DNA from: Citrobacter amalonaticus
GTDB lineage: Bacteria > Pseudomonadota > Gammaproteobacteria > Enterobacterales > Enterobacteriaceae
Reading direction: 5' to 3'
NCBI GenBank assembly: GCA_028994555.1
Contig: JARDVN010000001.1
Coordinates: 434,001-498,000, forward strand
Length of the DNA stretch: 64,000 nucleotides
Shown here in pieces: positions 10,799-22,862 of this stretch. Both the position numbers and the translations under genes were made by a program. The notes beneath the pieces are model-generated. The model ran no database searches and was not told the DNA's origin. It saw only the letters and a list, made by a program, of their open reading frames with translations. Every line of letters begins with the position of its first letter. Positions within the stretch are counted from its first letter, which is position 1.

Positions 10799-11507
10799 TT
10801 AGTTAATTTGCCATAACCGCGAACATCGCTCTGCCAGTGCCTGAGCCGGGTCATATGTCAGATGCTGAAATGGAGTATTGATCGCCGCTAGTGCGACAGG
10901 TACTTCTGTACACGCCAGCACCAGCTTTTGCGCCCCGCGCTCAAACAGCGCATTAGCTTGTCGCGCTAACAACGCTCCCCCCTTCAGCCAGCGCGCCGCG
11001 TTTGACGGCATAACAGCCGGGTACGAACCACTGTGTCAGCTCCTCTGCTGTTGGCTCCAGCACCTTAATGCCCTGCGCAGCCAGCCTCTGCTGATACCAG
11101 CCCGCATCCAGCGTGCCTTTTGTCGCGATAATGCCTACTCGCGAAGGTTTGTCATCAGACTGAGCCAATGCCTCCAGCGTGGCGTCAACGATATGCAAGA
11201 TGGGCGCATTACTCACTTCACTGAGCGCGTTAAACCAGTGGTGTGCCGTATTGCAAGGGATTGCAATATGGCTTGCTCCCGCCTGATTTAGCGTCCTGAT
11301 ACCGTGTAGCAGTTGTGGTAGAGGTGACGGCCCCGTTCCTGCCAGCGCTTGCTGGCGATCCGCGATTTGCGGCACATTCCAGACGATCATGGGGATCTGC
11401 TGCTGATCGCTTTGCGCAGGCGTTGCCTCCAGCAGGCGACGTTGAAAATCCAGCGTCGCCAGGGGGCCCATTCCTCCCAACACGCCAAGCAAGAAGGGTT
11501 TAGCCAT
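10799..11507 (-). CDS. aspartate/glutamate racemase family protein
   Basis: The repaired 235-residue protein has the two catalytic cysteines of the PLP-independent Asp/Glu racemase family, in IPCNTAHHW and in VLACTEVP. It begins [21 protein letters not shown], typical of the YgeA/aspartate racemase branch. ATG 11507 overlaps the end of the lyase gene by eight bases (ATGGCTAA), indicating translational coupling. Six C at 10977-10982 should be five, giving [19 protein letters not shown]. In this context the substrate could be cysteate, a structural analogue of aspartate, but this is inference. Confidence 0.87.
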
Positions 11508-12506
11508 GCTCCAGCACCTGCCGGTAACCAAACAGCCCCGCCGATCCTCCGGTATGGATAAAGACAATGTTCTCATCCCGGCGGAAGTGACCTTTACGAA
11601 TAAGGTCAATCAACCCCGCCATCCCTTTTGCGGAGTAAACGGGATCCAGCAAAATACCTTCATGGCGAGCCAGTAATCTCAGCGCCTCCAGTGTCCCTTC
11701 CGTTGGCAAACCGTATCCCTCGCCAACATAATCACTGTTCGCCACTACCGCATGTCGCGACAATTCTCCCGGTACACCAAGCCGTTCCAGCGTCCGGGAA
11801 GCCAGATTCCACACATTCTCTTCCTGTTTTGCTTTAGGTGCCCGCACGCTGATACCCAGCACAGGAACATGGCTGTGGGTTGCCGTAAAGCCCGCCACTA
11901 ATCCCGCCTGAGTACCGGTACTGCCCGTGGCATGAACGACGTGATCAATGCGCAGTCGGCGTTCGGATGACTGATACAGCAACTCTTCTGCACAGGCGAC
12001 ATAACCCAGCGCCCCCCGTCGGGTTCGAACCGCCCCCCCGGAATGATATAAGGGTTGTACCCTTGCTCACGCAACGTTGCGGCATACTCTTCCATTGCCT
12101 GCTGCATATCCGTGCCACCGGGCAGGTGAGCAACGATTTCCCCTCCCAGCAAGTTATCGAGTAATACATTGCCCGAACGCTGATAATCTTCACCAAAATC
12201 AGTCACGCGTTTTTCTAACAGCGCTTTCGCTTTTAACCCAAGCTTTGCAGCACCTGCGATGGTCTGACGGACATGGTTTGATTGCGTCGCCCCCTGGGTG
12301 ATGACCACATCCGCTTTTTTCTCCAGAGCATCGGCCAGAAGGAATTCCAGCTTGCGGGTTTTATTCCCGCCACTTGCCAGACCGGTCGCGTCGTCGCGTT
12401 TAATCCATATATTTGGGCCACCTAATAATTTACTTAAATGACTCAGCGGCTCCAGCGGCGTGGGAAAATGGCCAAGAGAAACTCTTGGAAAACGAGCCAG
12501 ATGCAT
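11500..12506 (-). CDS. PLP-dependent lyase, CuyA / D-cysteine desulfhydrase family
   Basis: The repaired 334-residue protein is a fold-type II PLP enzyme of the ACC deaminase/D-cysteine desulfhydrase family. The PLP lysine lies in GGNKTRK (residues 46-52), with [12 protein letters not shown] and [13 protein letters not shown] further on. The segments [27 protein letters not shown] and [13 protein letters not shown] are, as far as I recall, more like L-cysteate sulfo-lyase (CuyA) than E. coli DcyD, which has MGGNKLRK. Two runs carry an extra base: six C at 12012-12017 and seven C at 12033-12039. It heads a cassette with a racemase and a sulfonate importer. Either D-cysteine desulfhydrase or cysteate sulfo-lyase fits; I favour the latter. 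Confidence 0.82.
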
Positions 12507-12668
12507 AAGTGCTCCTTGCTATTAATGATTTTCAAAAAGTGAAATTCACTATACACATCTGCCGAAGAGGGCTAATCAAAAAGAATAAATAACGATTACT
12601 GAAAAATGAATAAGCAACAAGAAAGGGGTAATGCAGGCATTAACTATTCTATTGTGGAATGACTTACA

Positions 12669-12707
12669 GCAAAAAAAGAATAACCCCTTCGCATGGAAGG
12701 GGTTATC
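12669..12707 (-). terminator. Rho-independent terminator of rnr
   Basis: Minus strand: ATAACCCCTTCCATGCGAAGGGGTTAT followed by a run of T. It lies just past the repaired rnr stop and inside the apparent C-terminal extension, which supports the repair. Confidence 0.88.
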
Positions 12708-12718
12708 AGAAGCTATTA

Positions 12719-15158
12719 TTACGCGGGTTTCTTTTTTAGCGGCACGCTTTGCTTTTGTCGCCGCCGCTATTTTTTGCGTTTTCTCAGAAGGCTTTTTCGC
12801 TTTTCTGGCCTCTTTCTTCGCCGCCTTTGGCTTTTGTTTCTTCTCGCCACGGAAAGCGCTATCAGGCTCGAAATTGGCTTTCTTACCCACCTGACGACGA
12901 CGGCCGGTTTTTTTACCCGCATCGCCTTTCTTCGCTCTTTCACGCGCCGTTTTACCTTCGTTACGCGGCGCACGCTCGCTGGAGATCAGGCTGAAATCAA
13001 TCTTGCGCTCATCCATATTGACGGCTTCAACCTTCACTTCCACGCGATCGCCAAGACGGTACGTCTGGCCGCTGGATTCACCGGTCAGGCGCTGTCCCAC
13101 CTGGTCAAAACGGTAATAGTCGTTGTCGAGCGAAGAGACGTGGACCAGACCATCAATGAACAGCTCGTCAAGACGCACAAAGAAGCCAAAGCCCGTGACG
13201 CTGGCAATCACGCCTTTAAAGACGTTGCCGACCTGATCCAGCATGAAGTCGCACTTCAGCCAGTCAGCGACGTCACGGGTTGCTTCATCCGCCCGGCGTT
13301 CAGCCATCGAACAGTGCTGGCCCAGTTGCAGCATCTCTTCCATCGAATAGTGGTAACCGCCCGTTTCGGTGGTGTTACCTTTATGGCCCTGCTCTTTCGC
13401 CAACAGATATTTAATGGCGCGGTGCAGGGAGAGATCCGGGTAACGACGGATTGGCGAGGTAAAGTGTGCATACGACTGCAACGCCAGACCAAAGTGACCG
13501 CGGTTTTCCGGATCGTAAATCGCCTGCTTCATCGAACGCAGCAGCATCGTTTGTAGCATTTCGGCGTCAGGACGATCGGCGACCGATTCCAGCAGTTCCG
13601 CGTAATCGCGCGGCTCCGGCTTATTACCGCCAGGCAGTTCCAGACCCAGCTCCGCCAGAACGGAACGGAAAGAGGTGATCGCCTCTGTCGTCGGCTTGTC
13701 GTGAATACGAAACAGCGCAGGCTCCTGCGCCTTCTCAACAAAACGCGCCGCCGAGATATTCGCCAGAATCATGCACTCTTCGATCAGCTTGTGCGCATCG
13801 TTACGCTGGGTTTGCTCAATTCGCTCAATACGGCGCTCCGCGTTGAAAATGAACTTCGCCTCTTCGCTCTCAAACGAAATGCCGCCGCGTTCTTCACGGG
13901 CTTTATCCAGCACTTTGTAGAGGTTGTGCAGCTCTTCGATATGCTTAACCAGCGGCGCATACTGCTCGCGCAATTCCTGATCGCCCTGCAGCATGTGCCA
14001 GACCTTGGTATAGGTCAGACGCGCATGGGAACTCATTACCGCTTCGTAGAACTTATATCCCGTCAGACGGCCTTTGGTTGAGATGGTCATTTCGCAGACC
14101 ATGCACAGGCGGTCAACCTGCGGGTTCAGGGAGCACAAACCATTGGAAAGGACTTCCGGCAGCATCGGTACCACCTGCGACGGGAAGTACACGGACGTTC
14201 CACGATTACGCGCTTCCTGGTCCAGCGGCGTCGGTGGACGCACGTAATAGCTCACGTCAGCAATCGCCACCCACAAACGCCAGCCACCACCGCGTTTCTT
14301 CTCGCAATAGACCGCATCGTCAAAGTCACGGGCATCTTCGCCATCGATAGTGACCAGCGGCAAATCACGTAGATCAACACGACCGACTTTGGCCTCTTCA
14401 GGCACTTCTTCTTTCAGGCCGGCAACCTGTTTTTCAACGGCGGCAGGCCAGATGTACGGAATTTCATGGGTACGCAGCGCCATATCGACGGCCATACCAG
14501 TGCCCATATTATCGCCCAGCACTTCGACGATTTTCCCGACCGCTTTGGTGCGGCGGGTCGGGCGTTGGGTGAGTTCAACCACCACCACAAAACCCATGCG
14601 CGCGCCCATGATATCTTCAGGCGGGATCAGGATATCGAAGCTCAGACGACTGTCGTCAGGAACCACAAAACCCACGCCTGCTTCGGTAAAGTAACGACCG
14701 ACAATCTGGCTGGTTTTTGGCACCAGAACGCGCACAATACGCGCTTCACGACGGCCTTTACGATCCGCGCCCAGCGGTTGCGCCAGCACCTGATCGCCAT
14801 GAATACAGGTTTTCATCTGCTCGCTGGAGAGATACAAATCATCTTTTCGCCCTTCAACGCGCAGAAAGCCGTAGCCATCACGGTGGCCAATAACGGTACC
14901 TTTCAGCAGATCGAGGCGTTCCGGCAGCGCATAGCACTGGCGGCGGGTGAATACTAACTGTCCGTCACGCTCCATGGCGCGCAGACGGCGGCGCAGAGCT
15001 TCAATTTGCTCTTCACCAGAAATGTTTAATTCAGCGGCAAGTTCTTCACGATTAGCGGGTTTTTCGCGTTTGGTTAAGTGTTCAATGATGAACTCGCGGC
15101 TGGGGATGGGGTTCGCGTATTTTTCAGCTTCGCGTTCCTGGAAAGGATCATGTGACAT
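12719..15158 (-). CDS. rnr: ribonuclease R
   Basis: RNase R is a processive 3'-5' exoribonuclease that degrades structured RNA and takes part in rRNA and tmRNA quality control. The repaired product is 812 residues: N-terminal helix-turn-helix, two cold-shock domains, the RNB catalytic core ([17 protein letters not shown] with the metal-binding Asp residues near 275-290), an S1 domain near 640-725 and a Lys-rich tail. Six T at 12732-12737 should be five. As given, the frame reads on for 48 more residues through the terminator; repaired, it ends KKKPA and stop at 12719-12721. The usual neighbour rlmB has been displaced by the inserted cassette. Confidence 0.96.
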
Positions 15159-15184
15159 TGAGGTTCCTCCATTGTCAGCTCCGG

Positions 15185-15370
15185 TGGAATTCCGTCGTCT
15201 TCACGCCGTCTCTCTGTTGACTGCCTTTGCTCTCCAGTCGCTTACTTTTGTAAGCTCCTGGAGATTTATGAGAGACATCACTGTTTCTCACCAAAGGCCA
15301 GCCTGCGGCTGTTCAAATTCGTTCCTGACGAATTTGTCACTCAGTTGCCGCCGCGATACGACGCGAAATA
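15185..15370. repeat. ERIC-like element carrying an internal insertion
   Basis: The minus-strand core CCAGGAGCTTACAAAAGTAA with GCGACTGG matches the ERIC (IRU) central palindrome, and CTCAGTTGCCGCC matches the arm of the second ERIC at 29867-29967. About 65 bases (roughly 15263-15328), partly a palindrome (AAATTCGT...ACGAATTT), separate the core from that arm. It fills the rnr-nsrR gap. Confidence 0.72.
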
Positions 15371-15382
15371 CATTGGACTTCA

Positions 15383-15808
15383 CTATTCCACCAGCAATAA
15401 TTTATAAAGCGGTTGATTTTGTTCAACCAAATCGGCCAGCGTGTAGTTATCCAGCTCCGTTAGAAAACTTTGCACGGCCTTAGAAAGCGCCTGTTTGAGT
15501 CGACAGGCAGGGGTGATGTGGCAAAACTCACTGCTACAGTTCACCAGCGACAGCGGTTCGAGTTCGCGCACGACATCCCCAATTCGAATGGTATTCGCGG
15601 CTTTGCCTAAACGGATCCCGCCATTTTTTCCTCGAATAGCAGTTACGAAGCCCGCCCGGCTAAGTTGATTGATTATTTTGACCATATGATTACGGGAAAC
15701 GCCGTAGACGTCCGTCACCTCCGAAATACTGGTCATGCGACCTTCCGGGAGTGATGCCATATAGATTAGCGCTCGTAGTCCGTAATCGGTGAAACTCGTT
15801 AACTGCAC
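15383..15808 (-). CDS. nsrR: nitric-oxide-sensing transcriptional repressor NsrR
   Basis: The 141-residue Rrf2-family regulator has an N-terminal winged helix ([18 protein letters not shown]) and three cysteines in the cluster loop ([14 protein letters not shown], residues 91, 96 and 102) that hold a [Fe-S] cluster destroyed by NO. It represses NO-detoxification genes such as hmp in E. coli. It lies upstream of rnr as in E. coli. Full length; a run of six T inside it reads correctly. Confidence 0.97.
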   Translation of the reverse strand: MQLTSFTDYGLRALIYMASLPEGRMTSISEVTDVYGVSRNHMVKIINQLSRAGFVTAIRGKNGGIRLGKAANTIRIGDVVRELEPLSLVNCSSEFCHITPACRLKQALSKAVQSFLTELDNYTLADLVEQNQPLYKLLLVE

Positions 15809-15921
15809 ATCAACCTCAAGGAAAGGGGGGAACGGGATACATCTTATCTATTGATGATAAACCAGCCACCAGTCGGGCCGCTAATTTATTTCACTTGCGA
15901 AGGAAAAAAGCGAGGATTTAC

Positions 15922-16016
15922 GCACGATTAAGCCGGATGACGACACTTTGCATCTTGTCCGGCCAACTACACTTTGTAGGCCTGATAAGCGCAGCGCCAA
16001 AAGGCACTGCGCCACG
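15922..16016. repeat. REP/BIME repeat between nsrR and purA
   Basis: GCCGGATGACGAC...GTCCGGC is followed by GTAGGCCTGATAAGCGCAGCGCC. This is the usual paired-REP arrangement, 3' of purA. Confidence 0.75.
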
Positions 16017-16024
16017 AACCAAAA

Positions 16025-17326
<1,302 letters not shown>

Positions 17327-17426
17327 TCAAAATCACCGTTTGCTTAAAAATGGATTCTACCATCGCTTTTTCAGATATACAGCACTTTTTGCATGCAAAA
17401 ATCAGCTAATTTCGCACACTTTTTGA

Positions 17427-17624
17427 TCAGCCAATCGTTTTCCTCAACATGTAGTAGACCACAATGCCCGCAACCACAAGTCCTCCGCCAAAACGGCGTA
17501 AAGTATTTTCAGGTAACTGCGTCATAGCGGAAATCATCTTTTTCCATGCTCGCGGATAAAGCATCGGACCTAAACCTTCAAGCACTAACACCAGCGCAAG
17601 CGCCAGCCAGATTGTTGAGTTCAT
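17427..17624 (-). CDS. yjeT: YjeT, small inner-membrane DUF2065 protein
   Basis: A 65-residue protein with two hydrophobic segments (ALALVLVLEGLGPML and GGLVVAGIVVYYML) separated by a basic loop. It corresponds to E. coli YjeT, always located between hflC and purA. Function unknown. Confidence 0.93.
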   Translation of the reverse strand: MNSTIWLALALVLVLEGLGPMLYPRAWKKMISAMTQLPENTLRRFGGGLVVAGIVVYYMLRKTIG

Positions 17625-17639
17625 CGGACGTCCTTATAA

Positions 17640-17685
17640 AAAGAAAACCACCGCATCCCTGAAGATGCCGGTGGTTTTATGCGTC
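17640..17685 (-). terminator. probable terminator after hflC
   Basis: Minus strand: AAACCACCGGCATC, a short loop, then GATGCGGTGGTTT and a T-rich tail, located between hflC and yjeT. Confidence 0.7.
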
Positions 17686-17709
17686 TAACCTAAAACCGAT
17701 GCGACGATA

Positions 17710-18714
17710 TTATCGCGTTGCGGTATTCGGTGTCTTCATGTAGCGGAAGAAATCGCTGTCCGGGCTCATGACCATGACATCCTGATTGCCTTCGAAGCTC
17801 TTCTCGTAAGCGCGCAGGCTACGAATAAAGGCGTAGAAGTCAGGATCCTGGCTGAACGCGTCGGCAAACAGCTTCGCCGCTTCTGCATCCCCTTCACCGC
17901 GCATGATGCGACCCTGACGCTCAGCTTCCGCCAGCGTTTTGGTCACTTCATAGTCGGCAGTCGCGCGCAGTTTTTCCGCTTCTTCCTGACCTTGTGAACG
18001 GTGACGACGCGCTACCGCTTCACGCTCAGCGCGCATACGGTTGTAGATCGCTTCGGACACTTCGGTCGGCAGGTTGATCTGCTTGATCCGCACATCGACG
18101 ACTTCGATACCCAGCGCGGCCATACTGTTCGGGTTGATCACCGGCACATTGCCGTTGGTTTCAGCCTGAACACGTTCAGCGGCTTCGGCAATCGCGTTAT
18201 CCGCTGCCGGGGTTGCCACTTCGTCTTCGGTGCCGGCGGAACCGGAGTTCAGCGCGTCGCGCACTTCCAGGGTCAGACGACCACGGGAGTCGGTCACGAT
18301 GTCTTTCACATCCAGACGACCAATCTCAGAACGTAAACGGTCAGAGAACTTACGTTTCAACAGAACTTCAGCCTGAGAAATATCGCCGCCGCCCGTCGCC
18401 AGGAAGTAACGGCTGAAATCGCTGATGCGCCATTTGATGTAAGAGTCGACAATCAGGTCTTTCTTCTCTTTGGTGACAAAGCGATCGGCCTGGTTATCCA
18501 TCGTCTGAATACGGGCGTCGAGCATTTTCACCGACTGAATAAACGGAACCTTAAAGTGCAGACCCGGCTCGTAAATCAACGGTTTTTTGTCGGCATCACG
18601 CACAACGCTGCTGAACTGGAACTTAATTCCGCGCTCGCCTTCTTTCACCACGAAAATAGAGGTGTACAGCACTACCAGCACGATGATGATAATCGCAATA
18701 ACTGACTTACGCAT
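17710..18714 (-). CDS. hflC: HflC, modulator of FtsH protease
   Basis: HflC is a single-pass inner-membrane SPFH/prohibitin protein that forms, with HflK, a large periplasmic cage around FtsH. The 334-residue product begins MRKSVIAIIIIVLVVLY (membrane anchor), followed by an SPFH domain and an Ala/Glu-rich coiled coil (RRHRSQGQEEAEKLRATAD), ending YMKTPNTATR. As given, the sequence fuses it in frame to hflK because of an extra base; its own ATG is at 18712-18714, five bases after the repaired hflK stop's first base. Confidence 0.95.
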   Translation of the reverse strand: MRKSVIAIIIIVLVVLYTSIFVVKEGERGIKFQFSSVVRDADKKPLIYEPGLHFKVPFIQSVKMLDARIQTMDNQADRFVTKEKKDLIVDSYIKWRISDFSRYFLATGGGDISQAEVLLKRKFSDRLRSEIGRLDVKDIVTDSRGRLTLEVRDALNSGSAGTEDEVATPAADNAIAEAAERVQAETNGNVPVINPNSMAALGIEVVDVRIKQINLPTEVSEAIYNRMRAEREAVARRHRSQGQEEAEKLRATADYEVTKTLAEAERQGRIMRGEGDAEAAKLFADAFSQDPDFYAFIRSLRAYEKSFEGNQDVMVMSPDSDFFRYMKTPNTATR

Positions 18715-18716
18715 CG

Positions 18717-19974
18717 TTATTCCCCCCTGACGCTGGTAGTCGTTACGCTGCGCGTTAGCGCGGCGTTGGTCCATAATATCGCCCTGACTGGTGGACGAGG
18801 TGTTGCTTGCTCCGCTGCTGCTGGAAGAAGACGTGGAAGGCAGACGCAGCAGGTTAGAGCCGCTATCGCTCTTTGCCGCTGGCGTGCTCGCGCCTTTCAG
18901 CATCTGATCCAACGGCAGAACCATCAGATTGCCACCTTTGTCGTTAACCAACACTTTGCGGGTATGGCTCAACACTTTTTCCATCGTCTCGATATACAGA
19001 CGCTCACGGGTAATCTCTGGCGCGGCTTTATATTCCGGCAGGATCTTCGCAAAGCGTGCCACTTCACCCTGCGCTTCCAGGATGGTTTGCGTTCTGTAAG
19101 CACGCGCCTCTTCGAGGATACGCTGTGCCTGACCGTTCGCACGCGGCTGAACTTCGTTGGTATACGCTTCCGCTTCACGGATGTACTGCTGTTCGTTTTC
19201 ACGGGCAGCAATTGCATCGTCAAATGCCGCTTTCACCTCTTCGGGCGGACGCGCGGCCTGGAAGTTGACGTCCAACAGGGTGATACCCATGTTGTACGGA
19301 CGAATGGTCTCTTCCAGTTCACGCTGAGTATCGCTACGAATAACGGTACGTCCTTCGGTCAGGATACGGTCCATGGTGTATTTACCGATCACGCCGCGCA
19401 GGGCGCTGTCGGTCGCCTGACGCAGGCTGTCATCCGCACTGGTCACGCTAAACAGATATTTCTGCGGATCGGTGATGCGGTACTGCACGTTCATCTCCAC
19501 GCGCACCACGTTCTCATCCGACGTCAGCATTACACCGGAAGCGGCCAGTTCGCGGACGGCTTCCACGTTCACCGGCGTCACCTCGTCGATAAACGTCGGT
19601 TTCCAGTTCAGGCCCGGTTCAACCAGATGGCTGAACTTACCAAAGCGTGTCACCACGCCGCGCTCTGCTTCTTTGATGGTATAGAAACCACTCGCCGCCC
19701 AGATAATGACGATAGCTGCCGCCGCGATGGAGACGACACGTCCACCCAGATGCGGGCGCGGGCCTTGCGATGAGCTTCCGCCGCCAGAGCCAGTACCTTT
19801 ACCGCCTCCCAGACCACCGAGTTTTTTACTCAGTTTGCGAAAGATGTCATCGAGATCAGGTGGCCCCTGCTCGCGACCACCTTTGTTTCCATTTCCCTCA
19901 GAGTTGCCGCCTGGTTTGCTGCTTCCCCACGGGTCGCGGTCTTGTCCGTTGTTACCGGGCTGATTCCACGCCAT
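18717..19974 (-). CDS. hflK: HflK, modulator of FtsH protease
   Basis: The repaired product is 418 residues: a Gly-rich cytoplasmic N-terminus (MAWNQPGNNGQDRDPWGSSK), one membrane segment near residues 80-98 (VVSIAAAAIVIIWAASGFY), an SPFH domain and a Ser-rich C-terminus. Six C at 18722-18727 should be five; the ORF then ends QRQGE and stop at 18717-18719, as in E. coli. Unrepaired, HflK and HflC read as one 754-residue protein. Partner and target are HflC and FtsH. Confidence 0.95.
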
Positions 19975-20164
19975 GTTTGTGCTCCATATTTGTTATGCGA
20001 TGCTATACCTGTGTCTTTTGCGCTGCAGATGCGTTGGCTACGTCTCTCAACACCCGTCACATCGTTGACCATGTGTCTGGGGGCTTTCAGGACGTGCCAC
20101 CTTCCTGCGGCACAACATTCACAAGGTACAGAGGCGAAAAAATCTTCAGGCCATATCCGTCAGA

Positions 20165-21445
20165 TCAGACAACATAGTCTTCCAAAGCCGGTTCTTGTTT
20201 ACAGAGGCGACGCCAGTCAACGATCGGCAGGCGAACTTGCAGACTTACGCTACCGTCATCCTCCATCCACTCTTTTTCTATTGCCTGAAGCTGATAAAAA
20301 CGGCTTCTCAGACGCCCTTCCTGCGGTGGCAAACGCAACGTGTGTTGCGCCACCTCGCCGGAAAGCCGCTCCGTCAAAGCCTGAAAAAGCTGTGGTATCC
20401 CAACCCCTGTCTGCGCAGAAAGCCAGACGCGGATCGGTTTGTTCTCTTCATCTCTGTCGATACGCGGTTCAAAGTCATCCAGCATATCGATCTTGTTCAT
20501 CACCATCAGGGACGGGATCTCATGAGCATCAATCTCTTCGAGAACCGTATCCACTGCGTCGATGTTTTCCTGCACGCGCACATCTGCTGCATCAACCACA
20601 TGCAGCAGCAGTGTCGCCTGACGCGTTTCCTGGAGGGTCGCTTTAAACGCCGCGACCAGATCGTGCGGAAGATGACGGATAAACCCAACGGTATCCGCCA
20701 GCACGGTTTCCCCGACATCTGCCACGTCAATACGACGCAGCGTCGGATCCAGGGTCGCAAACAGTTGATCTGCCGCATAGACCCTGGCTTCGGTTATCTG
20801 GTTGAAAAGGGTAGATTTTCCGGCGTTGGTATATCCCACCAGCGAGACGGTCGGGACATCCGCCTTAATGCGCGACTGTCGCCCCTGCTCACGTTGCTTT
20901 TCAACTTTTTCCAGGCGCGACTGGATCTGCAATATACGGTTTCGCAATAAACGACGGTCGGTTTCGAGCTGGGTTTCACCCGGACCGCGCAAACCAATCC
21001 CGCCTTTTTGTCTTTCAAGGTGGGTCCAGCCACGGACAAGACGCGTAGCCAGATGGCGCAACTGCGCCAGCTCAACCTGCAATTTCCCCTCATGGGTGCG
21101 TGCACGTTGCGCAAAAATATCTAAGATAAGGCCGGTGCGATCGATAACACGACACTCACACAGGCGCTCCAGGTTACGCTCCTGGGCCGGGCTCAACGCA
21201 TGATCAAAGAGTACGACGGCAGCGCCTGTCGCTTTTACGGCTTCCGCTATTTCAACGGCTTTACCTTCACCAACAAAGTACTTCGGGTGCGGTGCTTTAC
21301 GGCTACCGGTAATCACCTGCATTGCTTCGACACCGGCGGAAGAGACCAGAGATTCAAACTCCTGGAGGTCTTCCATATCTTTGTCTTGCGAAAAATAGAT
21401 GTGTACCAGTACCGCCTGCTCACCGGCGTCATAACGGTCAAACAA
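20165..21445 (-). CDS. hflX: ribosome-associated GTPase HflX
   Basis: The 426-residue GTPase has the HflX N-terminal domain, the linker helices (GGIGLRGPGETQLETDRR) and the G domain with G1 GYTNAGKST, G3 DTVGFIRHLP and G4 NKIDML. HflX splits stalled 70S ribosomes during stress. It lies between hfq and hflK as in E. coli. Intact. Confidence 0.97.
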   Translation of the reverse strand: MFDRYDAGEQAVLVHIYFSQDKDMEDLQEFESLVSSAGVEAMQVITGSRKAPHPKYFVGEGKAVEIAEAVKATGAAVVLFDHALSPAQERNLERLCECRVIDRTGLILDIFAQRARTHEGKLQVELAQLRHLATRLVRGWTHLERQKGGIGLRGPGETQLETDRRLLRNRILQIQSRLEKVEKQREQGRQSRIKADVPTVSLVGYTNAGKSTLFNQITEARVYAADQLFATLDPTLRRIDVADVGETVLADTVGFIRHLPHDLVAAFKATLQETRQATLLLHVVDAADVRVQENIDAVDTVLEEIDAHEIPSLMVMNKIDMLDDFEPRIDRDEENKPIRVWLSAQTGVGIPQLFQALTERLSGEVAQHTLRLPPQEGRLRSRFYQLQAIEKEWMEDDGSVSLQVRLPIVDWRRLCKQEPALEDYVV

Positions 21446-21519
21446 GCGTCAACCCCTCGATATAGATCAGCGGGGAACGCAGAAATTCTGGCTCCCCGTG
21501 TGTAAAACAGCCAAAAACC

Positions 21520-21840
<321 letters not shown>

Positions 21841-21911
21841 TTATATGCTTATTTGTACTTTGAATCTTTCGATTCTGAAAATTGCGCACGATACGCCTTA
21901 ATTGTACACAT

Positions 21912-22862
21912 TCAGTTCGCGATAGCACCAACAACCTGTAATACTTCGTTGCGCGCCTGCTCAGGTTTCTCACTGTCAAGCCAGTGCACTCCTTCCCAAC
22001 CGCGTAACCAGGTTACCTGGCGCTTTGCCAACTGCCTCGTGGCGCAAACACCTCTATAAACCATTTCATCGTATGAAATTTCGCCTTCAAGATAGGACCA
22101 CATCTGGCGGTATCCCACACAACGAATGGAAGGCAAGTCCGTATGCAAATCTCCACGGGCAAAAAGCGCCCGAACTTCAGCTTCAAATCCTGAAGCCAAC
22201 ATCTGATGAAAACGCTGTTCGATGCGTTGATGCAACAACTCACGGCTCGCCGGGGCGATAGCAAACTGATGCACCTGGTACGGCAAAGCATCACCTGACG
22301 TTTGCGTCAGTTCCGTTAAAGTTTTACCCGAAATGAAAAAAACTTCCAGTGCCCGGGAAAGTCTTTGCGGATCATTTGGATGAATACGCTCAGCCGCAAC
22401 CGGATCGATGGTCTGAAGCTGCTGGTGTAATGCATCCCACCCTTGCTCTGCCGCCTGTTGCTCAATTCTGGCCCTGACCTGCGGGTCTGCCGACGGTAAC
22501 GGCGAAAGACCTTCCAGCAATGCCTTGAAATACAACATCGTACCACCCACTAACAGCGGAATACGCCCCGCCGCAGTGATCTCGCTCATCTCCGCCAGCG
22601 CATCGCGGCGGAAATCCGCGGCAGAATACGCCTGCGACGGATCGCGAATATCCAGCAATCGGTGCGGAGCCGCCTTTAGCTCTTCAGCGTCCGGCTTCGC
22701 CGTCCCGATATCCATCCCTTTGTAAATAAGGGCGGAATCGACGCTTATCAACTCTACTGGCAAAACTTTACGCAATTCAATCGCTAGCGCCGTTTTGCCC
22801 GAGGCCGTAGGCCCCATCAAAAAAATTGCCTTTGGCAGGCTCGCCTTACTGATATCACTCAT
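21912..22862 (-). CDS. miaA: tRNA dimethylallyltransferase
   Basis: MiaA transfers a dimethylallyl group to A37 of tRNAs reading UNN codons. The 316-residue enzyme has the P-loop [12 protein letters not shown] near residues 16-27, [16 protein letters not shown] and RCVGYRQMW. Its start overlaps the end of mutL by eight bases, as in E. coli. A seven-T run near the start reads in frame. Confidence 0.97.
   Translation of the reverse strand: MSDISKASLPKAIFLMGPTASGKTALAIELRKVLPVELISVDSALIYKGMDIGTAKPDAEELKAAPHRLLDIRDPSQAYSAADFRRDALAEMSEITAAGRIPLLVGGTMLYFKALLEGLSPLPSADPQVRARIEQQAAEQGWDALHQQLQTIDPVAAERIHPNDPQRLSRALEVFFISGKTLTELTQTSGDALPYQVHQFAIAPASRELLHQRIEQRFHQMLASGFEAEVRALFARGDLHTDLPSIRCVGYRQMWSYLEGEISYDEMVYRGVCATRQLAKRQVTWLRGWEGVHWLDSEKPEQARNEVLQVVGAIAN

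Noticed and set aside
18766..19773. 335-codon open frame antisense to hflK
   Set aside because: Shadow frame; hflK is confirmed by homology and context.
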